From Chrysophaeum taylorii (Eukaryota; Sar; Pelagophyceae; Pelagomonadales; Pelagomonadaceae), in the NCBI GenBank assembly GCA_029834535.1, contig JAQMWT010000552.1:1-64000 (forward strand): a stretch of 64,000 bases of DNA. The letters run 5' to 3'. The position numbers were made by a program, and so were the translations under genes. The notes beneath the pieces are model-generated. The model had not been told where the DNA came from. It was given only the letters and a program-made list of their open reading frames with translations, and ran no database searches. Positions 39,784 through 48,675 of the stretch are shown piece by piece (position 1 is the stretch's first letter; the number at the start of each line of letters is the position of its first letter).

Positions 39784-40746
39784 CTATTTCGCGTCGTCGT
39801 CAAAGAAGTCGAGAATCGCTTGGAGCCATTCGAGGGGCTCCTGGATGTAGGCGTGGTGGCCGACCCCCGCCAACAAGAGGATGGTCGCGTTGGGGATGGA
39901 TGAGAGGAGGAGCGTGGCGCAGTGGGGATCGAGGACGGGGTCGACGTCGCCGTGGAGCACGAGGGTCGGCGCGGTGACGGCGGCGAGGTCGGCGTCGGCA
40001 GCGTTGAACTTCAAAACCGCTTGCTTCTGGCCGTGGATGCCCTTGGCGGGGCGGGCGACAAAGGTCGGATCGACGAACCGATCGACAACCTTCTTCAGCG
40101 CGTCGACGCGGCTCGCGACCCAAGGGGTCGGAAGGCCGTTCACAAAAAATGCCGCCGCGGCCCGCCGTCGCTGCTTTTCTCGGGCGACGCGGTCGGCGTG
40201 GGATGCGGCGTCGTCGTCGTCGTCGCAAAGCGAGTCCTCGTAGTCGTCGAGGACGTCGAAGAAGTCCGTCGAAACGTACTCCGCGCACCGTTTGCCCCCG
40301 GGGCTCGTCGAGCACAACGCGAGCCGTCGAACGGCCTCGGGGTAGTCAAACACGAGCTGCTGCGCGACGAGCCCCCCCAACGAGAAGCCGACGACGTCGC
40401 ACGGCGCGTCCGCTACTACGTCCGACGCTACTGCCCGCGCGTCGTTCGCCATGAGCCGCACGCTGTAATTCCAGGGCACCTCGGAGCCACCGACGCCGCG
40501 CTGGTCGAAGCACACCACGTCGCGGAATTGCGACAACCGTCGCACGAGTCCCCCCCAGTCCCTCGCCGCGCCGCCCCACCCGTTGATCAGGAGCACAGGG
40601 GGAAATTTTTTCTCCACCGCCGCGCGGTGCGCGTACCAGGCCACCCGTGTCCCGTCGTCGGGGCTGCGCGCGAATCCCGACGACGACGACGCCCACCGTA
40701 CGACCTGGCGGCGGCGGCGGCGGCAGCAGCAGCAGCAGCGCATCAT
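39784..40746 (-). CDS. Alpha/beta hydrolase-fold protein
   Basis: A 320-residue serine hydrolase. The N-terminus has a Cys run then an Arg run (MMRCCCCCRRRRRQ) followed by a Ser-rich stretch. The core begins PPVLLINGWGGAARDWGGLV (oxyanion-hole region), with FDQRGVGGSE and the nucleophile elbow DVVGFSLGGLVAQQL. The acid is in LVLHGDVDPVLDP and the catalytic His in LLAGVGHHAYIQEP. All triad residues are present; substrate unknown. The ATG at 40744-40746 overlaps the TGA of the upstream pseudouridine synthase gene (ATGA), and the downstream dehydrogenase starts 30 bases after this gene's stop. No other Met before the oxyanion-hole region could serve as a start. Confidence 0.88.
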   Translation of the reverse strand: MMRCCCCCRRRRRQVVRWASSSSGFARSPDDGTRVAWYAHRAAVEKKFPPVLLINGWGGAARDWGGLVRRLSQFRDVVCFDQRGVGGSEVPWNYSVRLMANDARAVASDVVADAPCDVVGFSLGGLVAQQLVFDYPEAVRRLALCSTSPGGKRCAEYVSTDFFDVLDDYEDSLCDDDDDAASHADRVAREKQRRRAAAAFFVNGLPTPWVASRVDALKKVVDRFVDPTFVARPAKGIHGQKQAVLKFNAADADLAAVTAPTLVLHGDVDPVLDPHCATLLLSSIPNATILLLAGVGHHAYIQEPLEWLQAILDFFDDDAK

Positions 40747-42173
40747 GATGATTCGGCGGCAGCGGCGGGGGCTCCTCGAGGAGGGGTGTCGTACGAGTCG
40801 TTGACCTCGTGGCGGGGGTCGTCGGGGGAAAGGGGAAAGCCGAAAACCTTGAGCATCCAGAGGTAGTCGACCCAGGGGCCGAGGGCCCGGGGATCACCCC
40901 GATGGAGGATCCCGGCCTCGACGACGTCCCTGCGGAACTCGTTGATAACGTCGAACTTGGGGTGGCCCGGGGACCAATCGAGCTTGAGGCGGCCGGCGTT
41001 GGGATCGGCTTTGTACTTGTTGTAGGTCGCGAAGATGGGCTCGCCGAGGTAGAGGCCGTCGCCGGGGACGAGCTGGAGGGGGACGTCGACGTCGGGGTCA
41101 CAGAGGCGAGAGAGAATGTCGCCCGCGTGCCGGGACGTCCGCGAGGCCTCGGCGGCAACGGCGACCATCTTCCGGATTTGGTGGAGCATAAAGGACTGGC
41201 CAACGACGCTGAGCTGGAGCCACTCGGCACCGTCGTTTTCGTCGAAGGAAAAGGGCGGGGACGCGTCAAAGGCGATGACGTATCGCTTCGCCTGGTCCGA
41301 ATGGGCGTTGATGCGCGACGTAAAGTTGTGGTAGTTCTGCGTGCCGAGGTAGCCCTTCAAAAAGTCGCGGAGGCGCGCGACGACGTCGTCCGAAACCCTA
41401 AACGACGCGAGTCGGCGCGCGACGCTCGCGCGCTCGTCGTCGGTGAGACCCCAGTCGTACGAATGACGTCGTTTCTTCGCCTCGATGATGTTGCCGCGCA
41501 TCCGCTCGACCGCAGCGTCGTCGCGGCCGACTTCTCCAAAAGCCGCGTCGACGAGCGCGGGCGACGCCAACACGATCGACGGTAACATGTACGCGTAGCG
41601 TCGGCGGTCGCACGCGCGCTTGGTGTCGAAGCCCTTGGTCACGCGGACGGCATCGAACCTACTCTGCGGATCACGACGCACGCCTCAGACCTACACGCGG
41701 ATTTCGGGGGGAAGCGCGGCGTTGATCCTGGCGATCGCGCCCTCGAGGTCGCCGTCGCCCACTTGCAGCTTGCCCGCCACGACCTGCCGCGCCGCGCTCA
41801 CGCGCTTGTCGGTGCGCGCCGCGCGCGACCACCCGATCTTCCCGAGGTCCCCGGCGTTCGCCTCGGACACCACGCGCGCGGCCGCGAGCCTGAAACGAAC
41901 CGTGGCTCAAAGACCGCGAGGCAAAAAAGCTCACGCCCGCACGAGCTCGCTCTCGATCGTCGGCACCTCGTCGTCCGGCTGTCGCTGCAGGCCGTAGTAC
42001 CCGCTCCCCTTGTAGCCCATCAGCAACGCCACCTTCCGCTTCGGGATCTTCGCACCATCGTCTACGACGACGTCCATCACCAGCGCCCGTCGGCGTGCCG
42101 CCACTAGCCTCCGCGAAGGCACAACAAACCCCCGCGCCGAAAAGAGGCCCGCCGCGACCAACACAAACCCCAT
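40743..42173 (-). CDS. tRNA pseudouridine synthase, TruA/PUS1 type, two introns, probably plastid-targeted
   Basis: A 449-residue protein in three exons: 42173-41935, 41889-41695 and 41658-40743. The introns are 45 and 36 bases, and their removal restores VRALAAARVVSEANAG and PPEIRVFDAVRVTKGFD. The leader MGFVLVAAGLFSARGFVVPS is signal peptide plus a Phe cleavage motif, like the LON gene. The catalytic Asp lies in SRAARTDKRVSAARQVV; the family consensus is RTDKG, so the Gly is replaced by Arg. Later blocks fit the family: RRYAYMLPS, GTQNYHNFTSR, RYVIAFDAS and FMLHQIRKMVAVAA. It isomerises uridines in tRNA. The last codons overlap the start of the hydrolase gene. Confidence 0.88.
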
Positions 42174-42455
42174 TCTACGCACCTCTCGATGCGCCGACTC
42201 GCGCCTTCTTGCTGCTGGGGGGAACCTCGTCCATCGCCGGCTTCTGGGGCTGACCACGCAGCGGCGCGTCTTCAGTGTGTGCTTGGGGGGTGGTTATCAA
42301 TCAAAAGGTCGACTGCTAGTAATGGGGGGGGGGGGGTGCGTGTGGGTGGTTCTGTGGAGACGTGACCTGGAGCGCAAAAGGATTCCCGAGGCCTAGTCGG
42401 GGTCATCGCCGAGCCACGGGGCAGGCGAAGAGAGGAGGGGGCGGGCGCCCATAGG

Positions 42456-44390
42456 TCATACGCATGCTGCCGCCGGACGGATGTGCGACGAAGTGTGACG
42501 TGCTGCCCAGCGCCCTGGGTTTTTCAGGGATGAGCGCACAGCGCGCCTGGCCCATCCCCACTCGCGCTTCATACGGCGGCGAATTTGGGCGGCCTCAGCG
42601 CTGCGATTCGCACGACGCAAGTTTTGGCTTAGTGCCGCACTGGCCACATCGAAGGAACCAAAGACGAGGCCAGCGACGGTGCCGTAGCTGCGTAACCGCT
42701 GCTCGAAATAGGGCCCGGGAGACTGGATGGGGGCGCGGCGCCAAGTGGGATGATGGTGGCGTTGATGTCGCGAGCGTAGTCGAGGTATTCGGTATGGACT
42801 CGCGCGCCGATCGACAGGCAACGAACGGGTGGAGAGGGTGAACCTCGGACAGGCTGGGGATGCGGGTCTCGCGGAGGGAGGCGTTGAGGAGGCCGAGTAA
42901 GTCGTCATGATGCCAGGTGCTGGCGCGTGCCTAGTCCGCGGTTGAGGAGGCGAAGATGTGTGAGGAGCATCTTACCTTGGGCGTCAAGGACAGCATCAGT
43001 ACGCAGGATGCGGGTACCCACGAGCGCACATCACATTCTCTGCTCGGCGGTGGTTTGGCAGAGCCTGGCCACGCGCAGACAAATATGGTCGAGATGCGAT
43101 CCGGTGTTCAAAGATGCCGCGACCCGACGAGCATAGGTGATTGGAAAGCTCTTCTAGAGCGAAACAACAACAGCCCCCACCGGAGGGAGATGGTCGCGCG
43201 AGCGCCCGACGGGCAAGGTCCTCGAGCGAGGTCGTGGGTATCCTCGTGGAGCATGGACGGGGCCCGCGCGACCTCGATGCGTGCGCGGAACGAGTTGGCG
43301 TCCATGTACGGGATTTCGAGGTCGAGCAGCACCGAGGCGCGGCTGGAAATCGAGGTCCTCGTCTCGCGGGAAATCGTCGCCAAATTTTGCAGCTTTTGCC
43401 GCGACGTCGTCGTAAAAGTCCCCCGCGCGCAGGCCCATGACGCCCTCGAGGTGCGTCTTGGCCGAGCGCCAGCGACTATGCGAAGGTTCCCGAGGAGCGC
43501 GAGCACCCGCGCGATGCAGCCCGGGGTAATTGGGTCGCTTTGACAAGCCCGTCAGGAGGACGTGCTCCGAGAGGTCGAGATTCCCTCGCCTGCAGTACGC
43601 GGCGTATTGCTCGTAGTCGCGCGCGGCAGAGCCGGGCGCGAGCCACCGATGCGCTGCCGTCGTCGGTGGGCCACGGCTTGCGTCTCGTGCTCGGAAGAGG
43701 CAGCCAGCACGGCCACACGCGGCGGGGCCGCTCCGCGTTGTTGTTGGCGGTGTCCGAGCGACGTCGCGATCGTGTTGTGGGCGGCCGCGTGCACCGCCCA
43801 ATCGGCTCTTTGGCATTGCCTGCGTCACGGATGGATGACAGACCTTGCGCGCGTCGTTCGTCAAATGCTTCTCATCATGCGCGGCGACACGAGCACCGCA
43901 GGAGGTACGACACGCGGCGCAGCGGTCGCATTCCTTGCGAAAAACGACGGCGTCGGCGTCCGAGTTGATGACGCCAAGCCCGGCGAGACGCGCGAGGTCC
44001 GGGATGGTGTCGAAGGCTTTTTTGTAGGCGTCGTCCGCGTCAACTCGAACCACACGAAGAGCACGGATGGCACCGGCAATTTCGCGGCCGAATCGAGCAC
44101 GTCGCGCGCGAGCGACTTCGGTACCGGATTTCGCCAGGGTACCTACCACACGACCTTGGGCAGCGCCGCGGCGAGGACGCGCAGATACACGCCGTCGCGT
44201 CCCGCGCCGACATTGAGGCCAAGCCCGGAGCGGTCTTCCTGCCCACCGAGCGCCCACAACAGCAGCCGCGATATTCGCCGGCATTGATGGCGGCGACCGG
44301 GAGGCGTCGTACAGCGCCATCGTTCGCCCGAGCGTCGACTACCACGCGTCGTCGTTTCGACGATGATACAGTAAAATCCTCCGAAAGTAT
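42456..44390 (-). mobile_element. Probable degenerate retroelement ORF (C-terminal region)
   Basis: Reverse-strand text in shifting frames: AYKKAFDTIPDLARLAGLGV and CDRCAACRTSCGARVAAHDE with further Cys/His (about 44020-43840), HNTIATSLGHRQQQ (about 43770), NLDLSEHVLLTGLSKRPNYP (about 43580), LRAGDFYDDVAAKAAKFGDD (about 43430), and YGTVAGLVFGSFDVASAALS followed by RRRMKREWGWA (about 42680-42560). A Cys-rich knuckle, then an endonuclease-like part and a GLVFGSF..S..(R)RRxxREWG ending is how many algal non-LTR retrotransposon polyproteins finish. Frame breaks are numerous, so the copy is dead. The assignment rests on memory of such endings and is tentative. Confidence 0.4.
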
Positions 44391-46673
44391 TCAGTAGAGG
44401 GTCGCGAGGCGGAGGAGGAAGCGGAAGCGAAGGCGGGAAGGGTCGTAGACGACGTACTCGTTGTGACCCATGACAAGATTGGGGTCGATTCGGTCTCGGA
44501 CGTCGCCCCGCGGGACCTTGACGTCGCCGCAGACGGTGTCGAAGCCGTCGCCGGGATCGGGGGCGAGGCGGCCTCGCACGAAGACCGAGTCCTTCGCGTT
44601 GAGGCGGCGGGTGTTGTTGGCGTTCTCGTCGGGGGCCGTCAAAACGAGGGGAGTCCCGCAGGCGACCTCGACGAGGAGCAAGACGGCATCGGTGTTGGCA
44701 TCGACGCGACAGTACGTCGCCGATTTGGCCGCGCAGTCGGCCGCGTAGATACCCTTGTCGAAGAGGTAGCCGCTCGCGGGGGCCTCGGGCGGCGCGACGC
44801 GGAGGCCGTTCTTGAGAATGCCGGCCCAATTGGAGAGGGGCGAGCCGTGCCAGAGGAGGTAGCGGTTGGGGTCGTCGGCGTGGTCGAACAAGTGCTCGCT
44901 AGGCCTCGCGGTCCGGAAGAGCGTCGCGACGCGCGCCGTCGGGAGGCCGCGGCGAAGGTAAGCGTCGACGATCCCGTATTCGGGGTCTTCCGAAGGGACG
45001 GGCTGGAGCGAACAGTCGAGGGCCGCGTAGCTCTCGGCGGGCCCGTTCCTCTCGTCGAGGCGCGGCCCGTCCATCGCGAGCTGAAGGTCGGCGACGAGCG
45101 CAATTTTTTCGGTTACGACGTCGCGCGAGTCGAGGCGCAACGCATGCTGCGCGCGCTTGTCGACGACGTGCGGCACGGCGGCCAGAAAGTCGTCTGTCGC
45201 CTTGTTGATGATGGCCTCCGACCGCATGCGGTCGACCTCGGTAGTCTCGGCGCCGCCGCGGCGGCGCTCGAGCTCGTCCGAGGCGGCAGCGAGCGCGCCG
45301 TAGGCCGCCGCGATCGTCTCGGGCGCGAGCTCGCCAAGCGGAAATCTTGCGAGATCGATGTTGCGTCGTGCCAGCTCCCGCTCGAGCGTCGTCTTCGACG
45401 CGATCAGCGCCACGAAGGACGCGACCCTCGGTTCGAGCGAGGCGTCGTCCTCGACCTCCGCGACTCTCGGCGGGGCTGACGCGTGGTGGTCGGGGTGGCG
45501 GACGAGGTCGCACGCGCCTGGGACCCGCTCGAACTCGCGCCGCAGCGCGTAATCCGAGAACTCTCGGCCGGTTTTGCTGCGGAACCGGTCGGCGAACTCG
45601 AGCCGCGCGTCGGAGACCCTCGCGTGCGCGTGGACCATGCAGTTCTTCCTCGTAATCGAGGTGCCGCCGGTATCCCCGACCCGGCCCCACCGGGCAAACA
45701 CCAAAAACCGTCCCGCCGTCTCGACGAGCTGGAGCTTGTAGAAGGCGTTGAGGCTCGAGGCGGTGTCGACGCGGGTCAGCGTCACGTTCCAGGCCGTGCG
45801 TCGCTCGTGTGTCGCGTGCACCCGCGCGGCTCCCTCTCTCGGCACGAGCGGGTCCACCTCCAGGAGCGCCGACTGCGCGAGGAGCGGTGGGTTCGGCAGC
45901 GAGGCCTCGTCCTCGAAGATTTCCGTCGTCACTTTTCGGCGCTTCGTGCAAGGCACCGCCGTTTTTTCGGCCTCGTCCGTCCGCTCGACGCCCGACCTCG
46001 CGTCGACCGCGTCCCCGATTTCGCGCATCCGCGACCGCGGCTTGCCTTCGCGCAGCGCCGTTGGGACCTCCCAAGCGGCCGACTCTCTCGATGCGGCCCC
46101 CGCGTGCTCGTAGGTGCACCTCGACGTCCCAAAGAAACCAACGCACCAAGAGATCGCCAAAGAGCCTAAACCCTGGCCCGCGTGCCGGAGCGACCGCGAC
46201 CCGCACACGGGACACCGCACGAGAAGCCCGAACGCGAGGCCGTCGGCCGCCATCTCCACGAGCGTCCCCAGCGACACCGACTTGGTCCCGACCTTGGTGG
46301 CATACCCGTTCGCCTCGCACAACGCCTTGACGTCCGCGGGCCGCGCCCCGTTCAAAAGCTCGACCATCTCGCAAAACGTCTCGTTCTCGCGCCGCGCGCT
46401 CTCGCTTGACCCATACGCCGCCTTGAGGTGCGACGAATACTCCACCTGCTCCTTCCACGCGAGCACGAGCACTGACCGCGGGTCGAGCGACACCTTCGAA
46501 CCGGCACATGTCCCGGCATGCATGTGCACCTCGTCGAACCCGTCCGGCTTGTGCCGGGACCGCACGAACCTCGTCACGCGAAGCGACGCCTTCGGGATCC
46601 TCCCGCCGCACCTCTTGCACTTGGCGCGACCGCTCGGGTCGCGCGAGATGATCGCCGCGGGCGGGGACGCCAT
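44391..46673 (-). CDS. Poly(ADP-ribose) polymerase with zinc finger, PADR1, WGR and catalytic domains
   Basis: A 760-residue nuclear enzyme. An N-terminal PARP-type zinc finger (CKRCGGRIPKASLRVTRFVRS, then HMHAGTC) is followed by a PADR1-like zinc module (VRCPVCGSRSLRHAGQGLG, then GTSRCTYEHAG). The WGR domain comes next (LNAFYKLQLVETAGRFLVFA then RWGRVGDTGGT), then the helical regulatory domain (about residues 445-560) and the ART domain. The H-Y-E triad is LLWHGSPLSNWAGIL, GIYAADCAAKSATYC and HNEYVVYD. It should sense DNA breaks and make poly(ADP-ribose) from NAD. Only one N-terminal zinc finger is seen where animal PARP1 has two plus BRCT, so it is a reduced form. It starts at 46673, divergent from the glycosyltransferase gene. 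Confidence 0.93.
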   Translation of the reverse strand: MASPPAAIISRDPSGRAKCKRCGGRIPKASLRVTRFVRSRHKPDGFDEVHMHAGTCAGSKVSLDPRSVLVLAWKEQVEYSSHLKAAYGSSESARRENETFCEMVELLNGARPADVKALCEANGYATKVGTKSVSLGTLVEMAADGLAFGLLVRCPVCGSRSLRHAGQGLGSLAISWCVGFFGTSRCTYEHAGAASRESAAWEVPTALREGKPRSRMREIGDAVDARSGVERTDEAEKTAVPCTKRRKVTTEIFEDEASLPNPPLLAQSALLEVDPLVPREGAARVHATHERRTAWNVTLTRVDTASSLNAFYKLQLVETAGRFLVFARWGRVGDTGGTSITRKNCMVHAHARVSDARLEFADRFRSKTGREFSDYALRREFERVPGACDLVRHPDHHASAPPRVAEVEDDASLEPRVASFVALIASKTTLERELARRNIDLARFPLGELAPETIAAAYGALAAASDELERRRGGAETTEVDRMRSEAIINKATDDFLAAVPHVVDKRAQHALRLDSRDVVTEKIALVADLQLAMDGPRLDERNGPAESYAALDCSLQPVPSEDPEYGIVDAYLRRGLPTARVATLFRTARPSEHLFDHADDPNRYLLWHGSPLSNWAGILKNGLRVAPPEAPASGYLFDKGIYAADCAAKSATYCRVDANTDAVLLLVEVACGTPLVLTAPDENANNTRRLNAKDSVFVRGRLAPDPGDGFDTVCGDVKVPRGDVRDRIDPNLVMGHNEYVVYDPSRLRFRFLLRLATLY

Positions 46674-46829
46674 GTCCCGTCCCCTGCAGGGTTCAAAAAC
46701 TACGTATCCTTTCGAAATCCTGTGACGCAGAGAAGCTTCGACGACTGAAGGAACCGAATTTGACCACAACTTCTCCCGAAAGTTCGCAGCTGCTCGGCGT
46801 TGTTGTTGTTGTTGGGCTTGAAGCGGAGA
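46674..46829. promoter_or_regulatory. Shared divergent promoter, 156 bases
   Basis: Only 156 bases separate the PARP start codon (reverse) and the first ATG of the glycosyltransferase gene (forward). A (GTT)n run at 46799-46813 lies in it. The control regions of both genes must fit here. Confidence 0.45.
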
Positions 46830-48257
46830 ATGATTCGTTTGATGGCGGCGGCGGCGGCGGCGGCGTACTTCGCAGCGGCATGGGGAGCGAACGTGAGCGT
46901 CTTCTTCGTGATAGACACGCAGGCCCAGAGCAAGAGCGTGCGGTTCCACGAGGTCATGCGACGGACTTGGATTCGCGACATCCGACCCCCCCACGACTAC
47001 CGTTTCTTCTTCTTCGAGCCAAACACGTCGGCGTGGAGGTCGTGGCGGTGCTCGAAGTGCGTCCTCGTGCCGAAGAGGCTCTGGCACCCCAATCGACACC
47101 CGCGCGAACACCGCTTCTCGACGTTCGCGCTGCGATGGGCGCTGGAGCACGCGCTCGCGTCGCACGTCGTGACTTGTAGCGACGACGTTTACGTGTGCGT
47201 CCACCATCTCGCCCACGACCTCGGCCGGCGGTGGCCGCGGGAGGGGCTGTTCGTCGGGCATTTCTGGCGCCGGCCAAGGCCCATGTGCCGCGCCGAAAAG
47301 TTCCTCCAAATATACTCGAGGGACGTGCTCCGCGACGCGCTCGACCACCACGATCGCATCGATCCATTTTTCCAGCGGGATGGCGGCCATTTCGCGCTCA
47401 ACTGGGACCGGACTTGGGGCCAGCGCGCACAAGTCATGTGGCAGAAGGCTGAGCTCGCGGTCGTCCACGAACCCGTCCTCGACTCGGAACTCGCGCACCA
47501 CCTCGCGTTCGAAAACTTAAGCCGCGCCTTCAACGACACAGCCTTTTATTGCGCCCGTCATCTCGCCATGCATGCCTGGCCAAACGAAGACTCGCGGCTC
47601 TTTTACTTCCTTCACACCAATACGCGACGTCTCCATCGCGCGCTCCAAAACGGCACCTTCGCATACGACCGAGACGACGAAGATGACGACTCGCCCCACG
47701 GCCCGAGCCCGCCGCCCTGCTACCTCATGTGGCCCATTTGCGACGCTCTCAACACCACGCCAACCAACGATCCCGCGCTCATGCCGTTCCGCCTTCCTGC
47801 CGGCACCTGCACGCTCCGTACGTGCGCGCCGCCGACCCGTTGCGACTACCGCTGGAAAGCGGACACACCCCCAAGTCGTAGCCACTATTTCCCAACGATC
47901 GTGCGACCAGGACCTGGACACTACCGCAGAGGCTATCGCGCCCGAAACAGTTCGTCGACCCCGCGAGGAGGTCCAGGTCGCAACGCTTCGGCTCTCGCAC
48001 CTCGCGACCGCTGGATCGTTCCGACGTGGGGCACGATCAGGACAGCGACGACGGCGATGCCTCCCGCACAACCACTGGCACAAGAAAACACCTCCTCTTC
48101 GAAGAAGACAGTATCCTCGCCGCGTCCGTTCTTCCCCATGGCCCAAAAAAAACAACGATCTGCTACTTACGCTCGGGCGCAGCTCCGTCTCCGAACCCAA
48201 CAACAACAAAAACAACAGCGACGGCCCAAGCCACAGCAGCGCGTGGCACGACGATAG
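46830..48257 (+). CDS. GT31-like (beta-1,3-galactosyltransferase type) type II membrane protein
   Basis: A 475-residue protein. A short N-terminal hydrophobic Ala-rich segment (MIRLMAAAAAAAYFAAAWG) can act as signal anchor. The GT31 features follow: VSVFFVIDTQAQSKSVRFHE, the RRTW motif in VMRRTWIRDI, RFSTFALRWALEHALASHVV and the DxD-like VTCSDDVYVCV. Then come VGHFWRRPRPM and FFQRDGGHFALNWDRTWG in place of the usual ED-G region. These enzymes add galactose or GlcNAc in the Golgi. The last 170 residues are Pro, Ser, Arg and Gln rich with CDALN and CTLRTC cysteines and look poorly ordered; an unrecognised intron could shorten them. The ATG at 46830 is the first available; another in-frame ATG lies four codons later. 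Confidence 0.65.
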   Translation: MIRLMAAAAAAAYFAAAWGANVSVFFVIDTQAQSKSVRFHEVMRRTWIRDIRPPHDYRFFFFEPNTSAWRSWRCSKCVLVPKRLWHPNRHPREHRFSTFALRWALEHALASHVVTCSDDVYVCVHHLAHDLGRRWPREGLFVGHFWRRPRPMCRAEKFLQIYSRDVLRDALDHHDRIDPFFQRDGGHFALNWDRTWGQRAQVMWQKAELAVVHEPVLDSELAHHLAFENLSRAFNDTAFYCARHLAMHAWPNEDSRLFYFLHTNTRRLHRALQNGTFAYDRDDEDDDSPHGPSPPPCYLMWPICDALNTTPTNDPALMPFRLPAGTCTLRTCAPPTRCDYRWKADTPPSRSHYFPTIVRPGPGHYRRGYRARNSSSTPRGGPGRNASALAPRDRWIVPTWGTIRTATTAMPPAQPLAQENTSSSKKTVSSPRPFFPMAQKKQRSATYARAQLRLRTQQQQKQQRRPKPQQRVARR

Positions 48258-48675
48258 CCTTGAACGGCCCTTCCAATCAGCCTCCTCCCCGAATGACGGA
48301 TGACTGCCCCAGCGTATGCAAGAAGACCAAACTGACGCGCGCGAGCCGTCTGCCAACGAAACTGCTGAAGCGCAATATCAATCGGCGCATAAACAAGAGG
48401 TTGTCGTTCGCGACACACCCGTCGTCCGAGCAACTTATTGTTATTATTATTATTATTTTCCTCCTTCTCGAGATGTACTACTACAGGTGGTTAATTGTGT
48501 TATAGATTCCTATGACAAAACTCTTTATATTCAATCGGATGATGACATGGAAAAGCCCCATCGTCTCTCGATTTACAAAATCTGTGGTGAAGGAAAAAAA
48601 AAAAAAACTGGTACTATCGAAGATGACCCCACAACGATAGCACGCAGTGTCTGCTGAATGTAAAGGTTGCGCAGC
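48258..48675. other. Convergent spacer
   Basis: No supported gene between the convergent glycosyltransferase and the unknown secreted-protein gene. There is an (ATT)n run near 48437-48456 and an A homopolymer near 48595-48606, consistent with 3' untranslated DNA. Confidence 0.5.

Noticed and set aside
46674-47501. In-frame upstream extension of the PARP ORF to 1036 residues
   Set aside because: That part is antisense to the GT31-like gene, contains no PARP-like domain, and the ATG at 46673 directly precedes the zinc finger.
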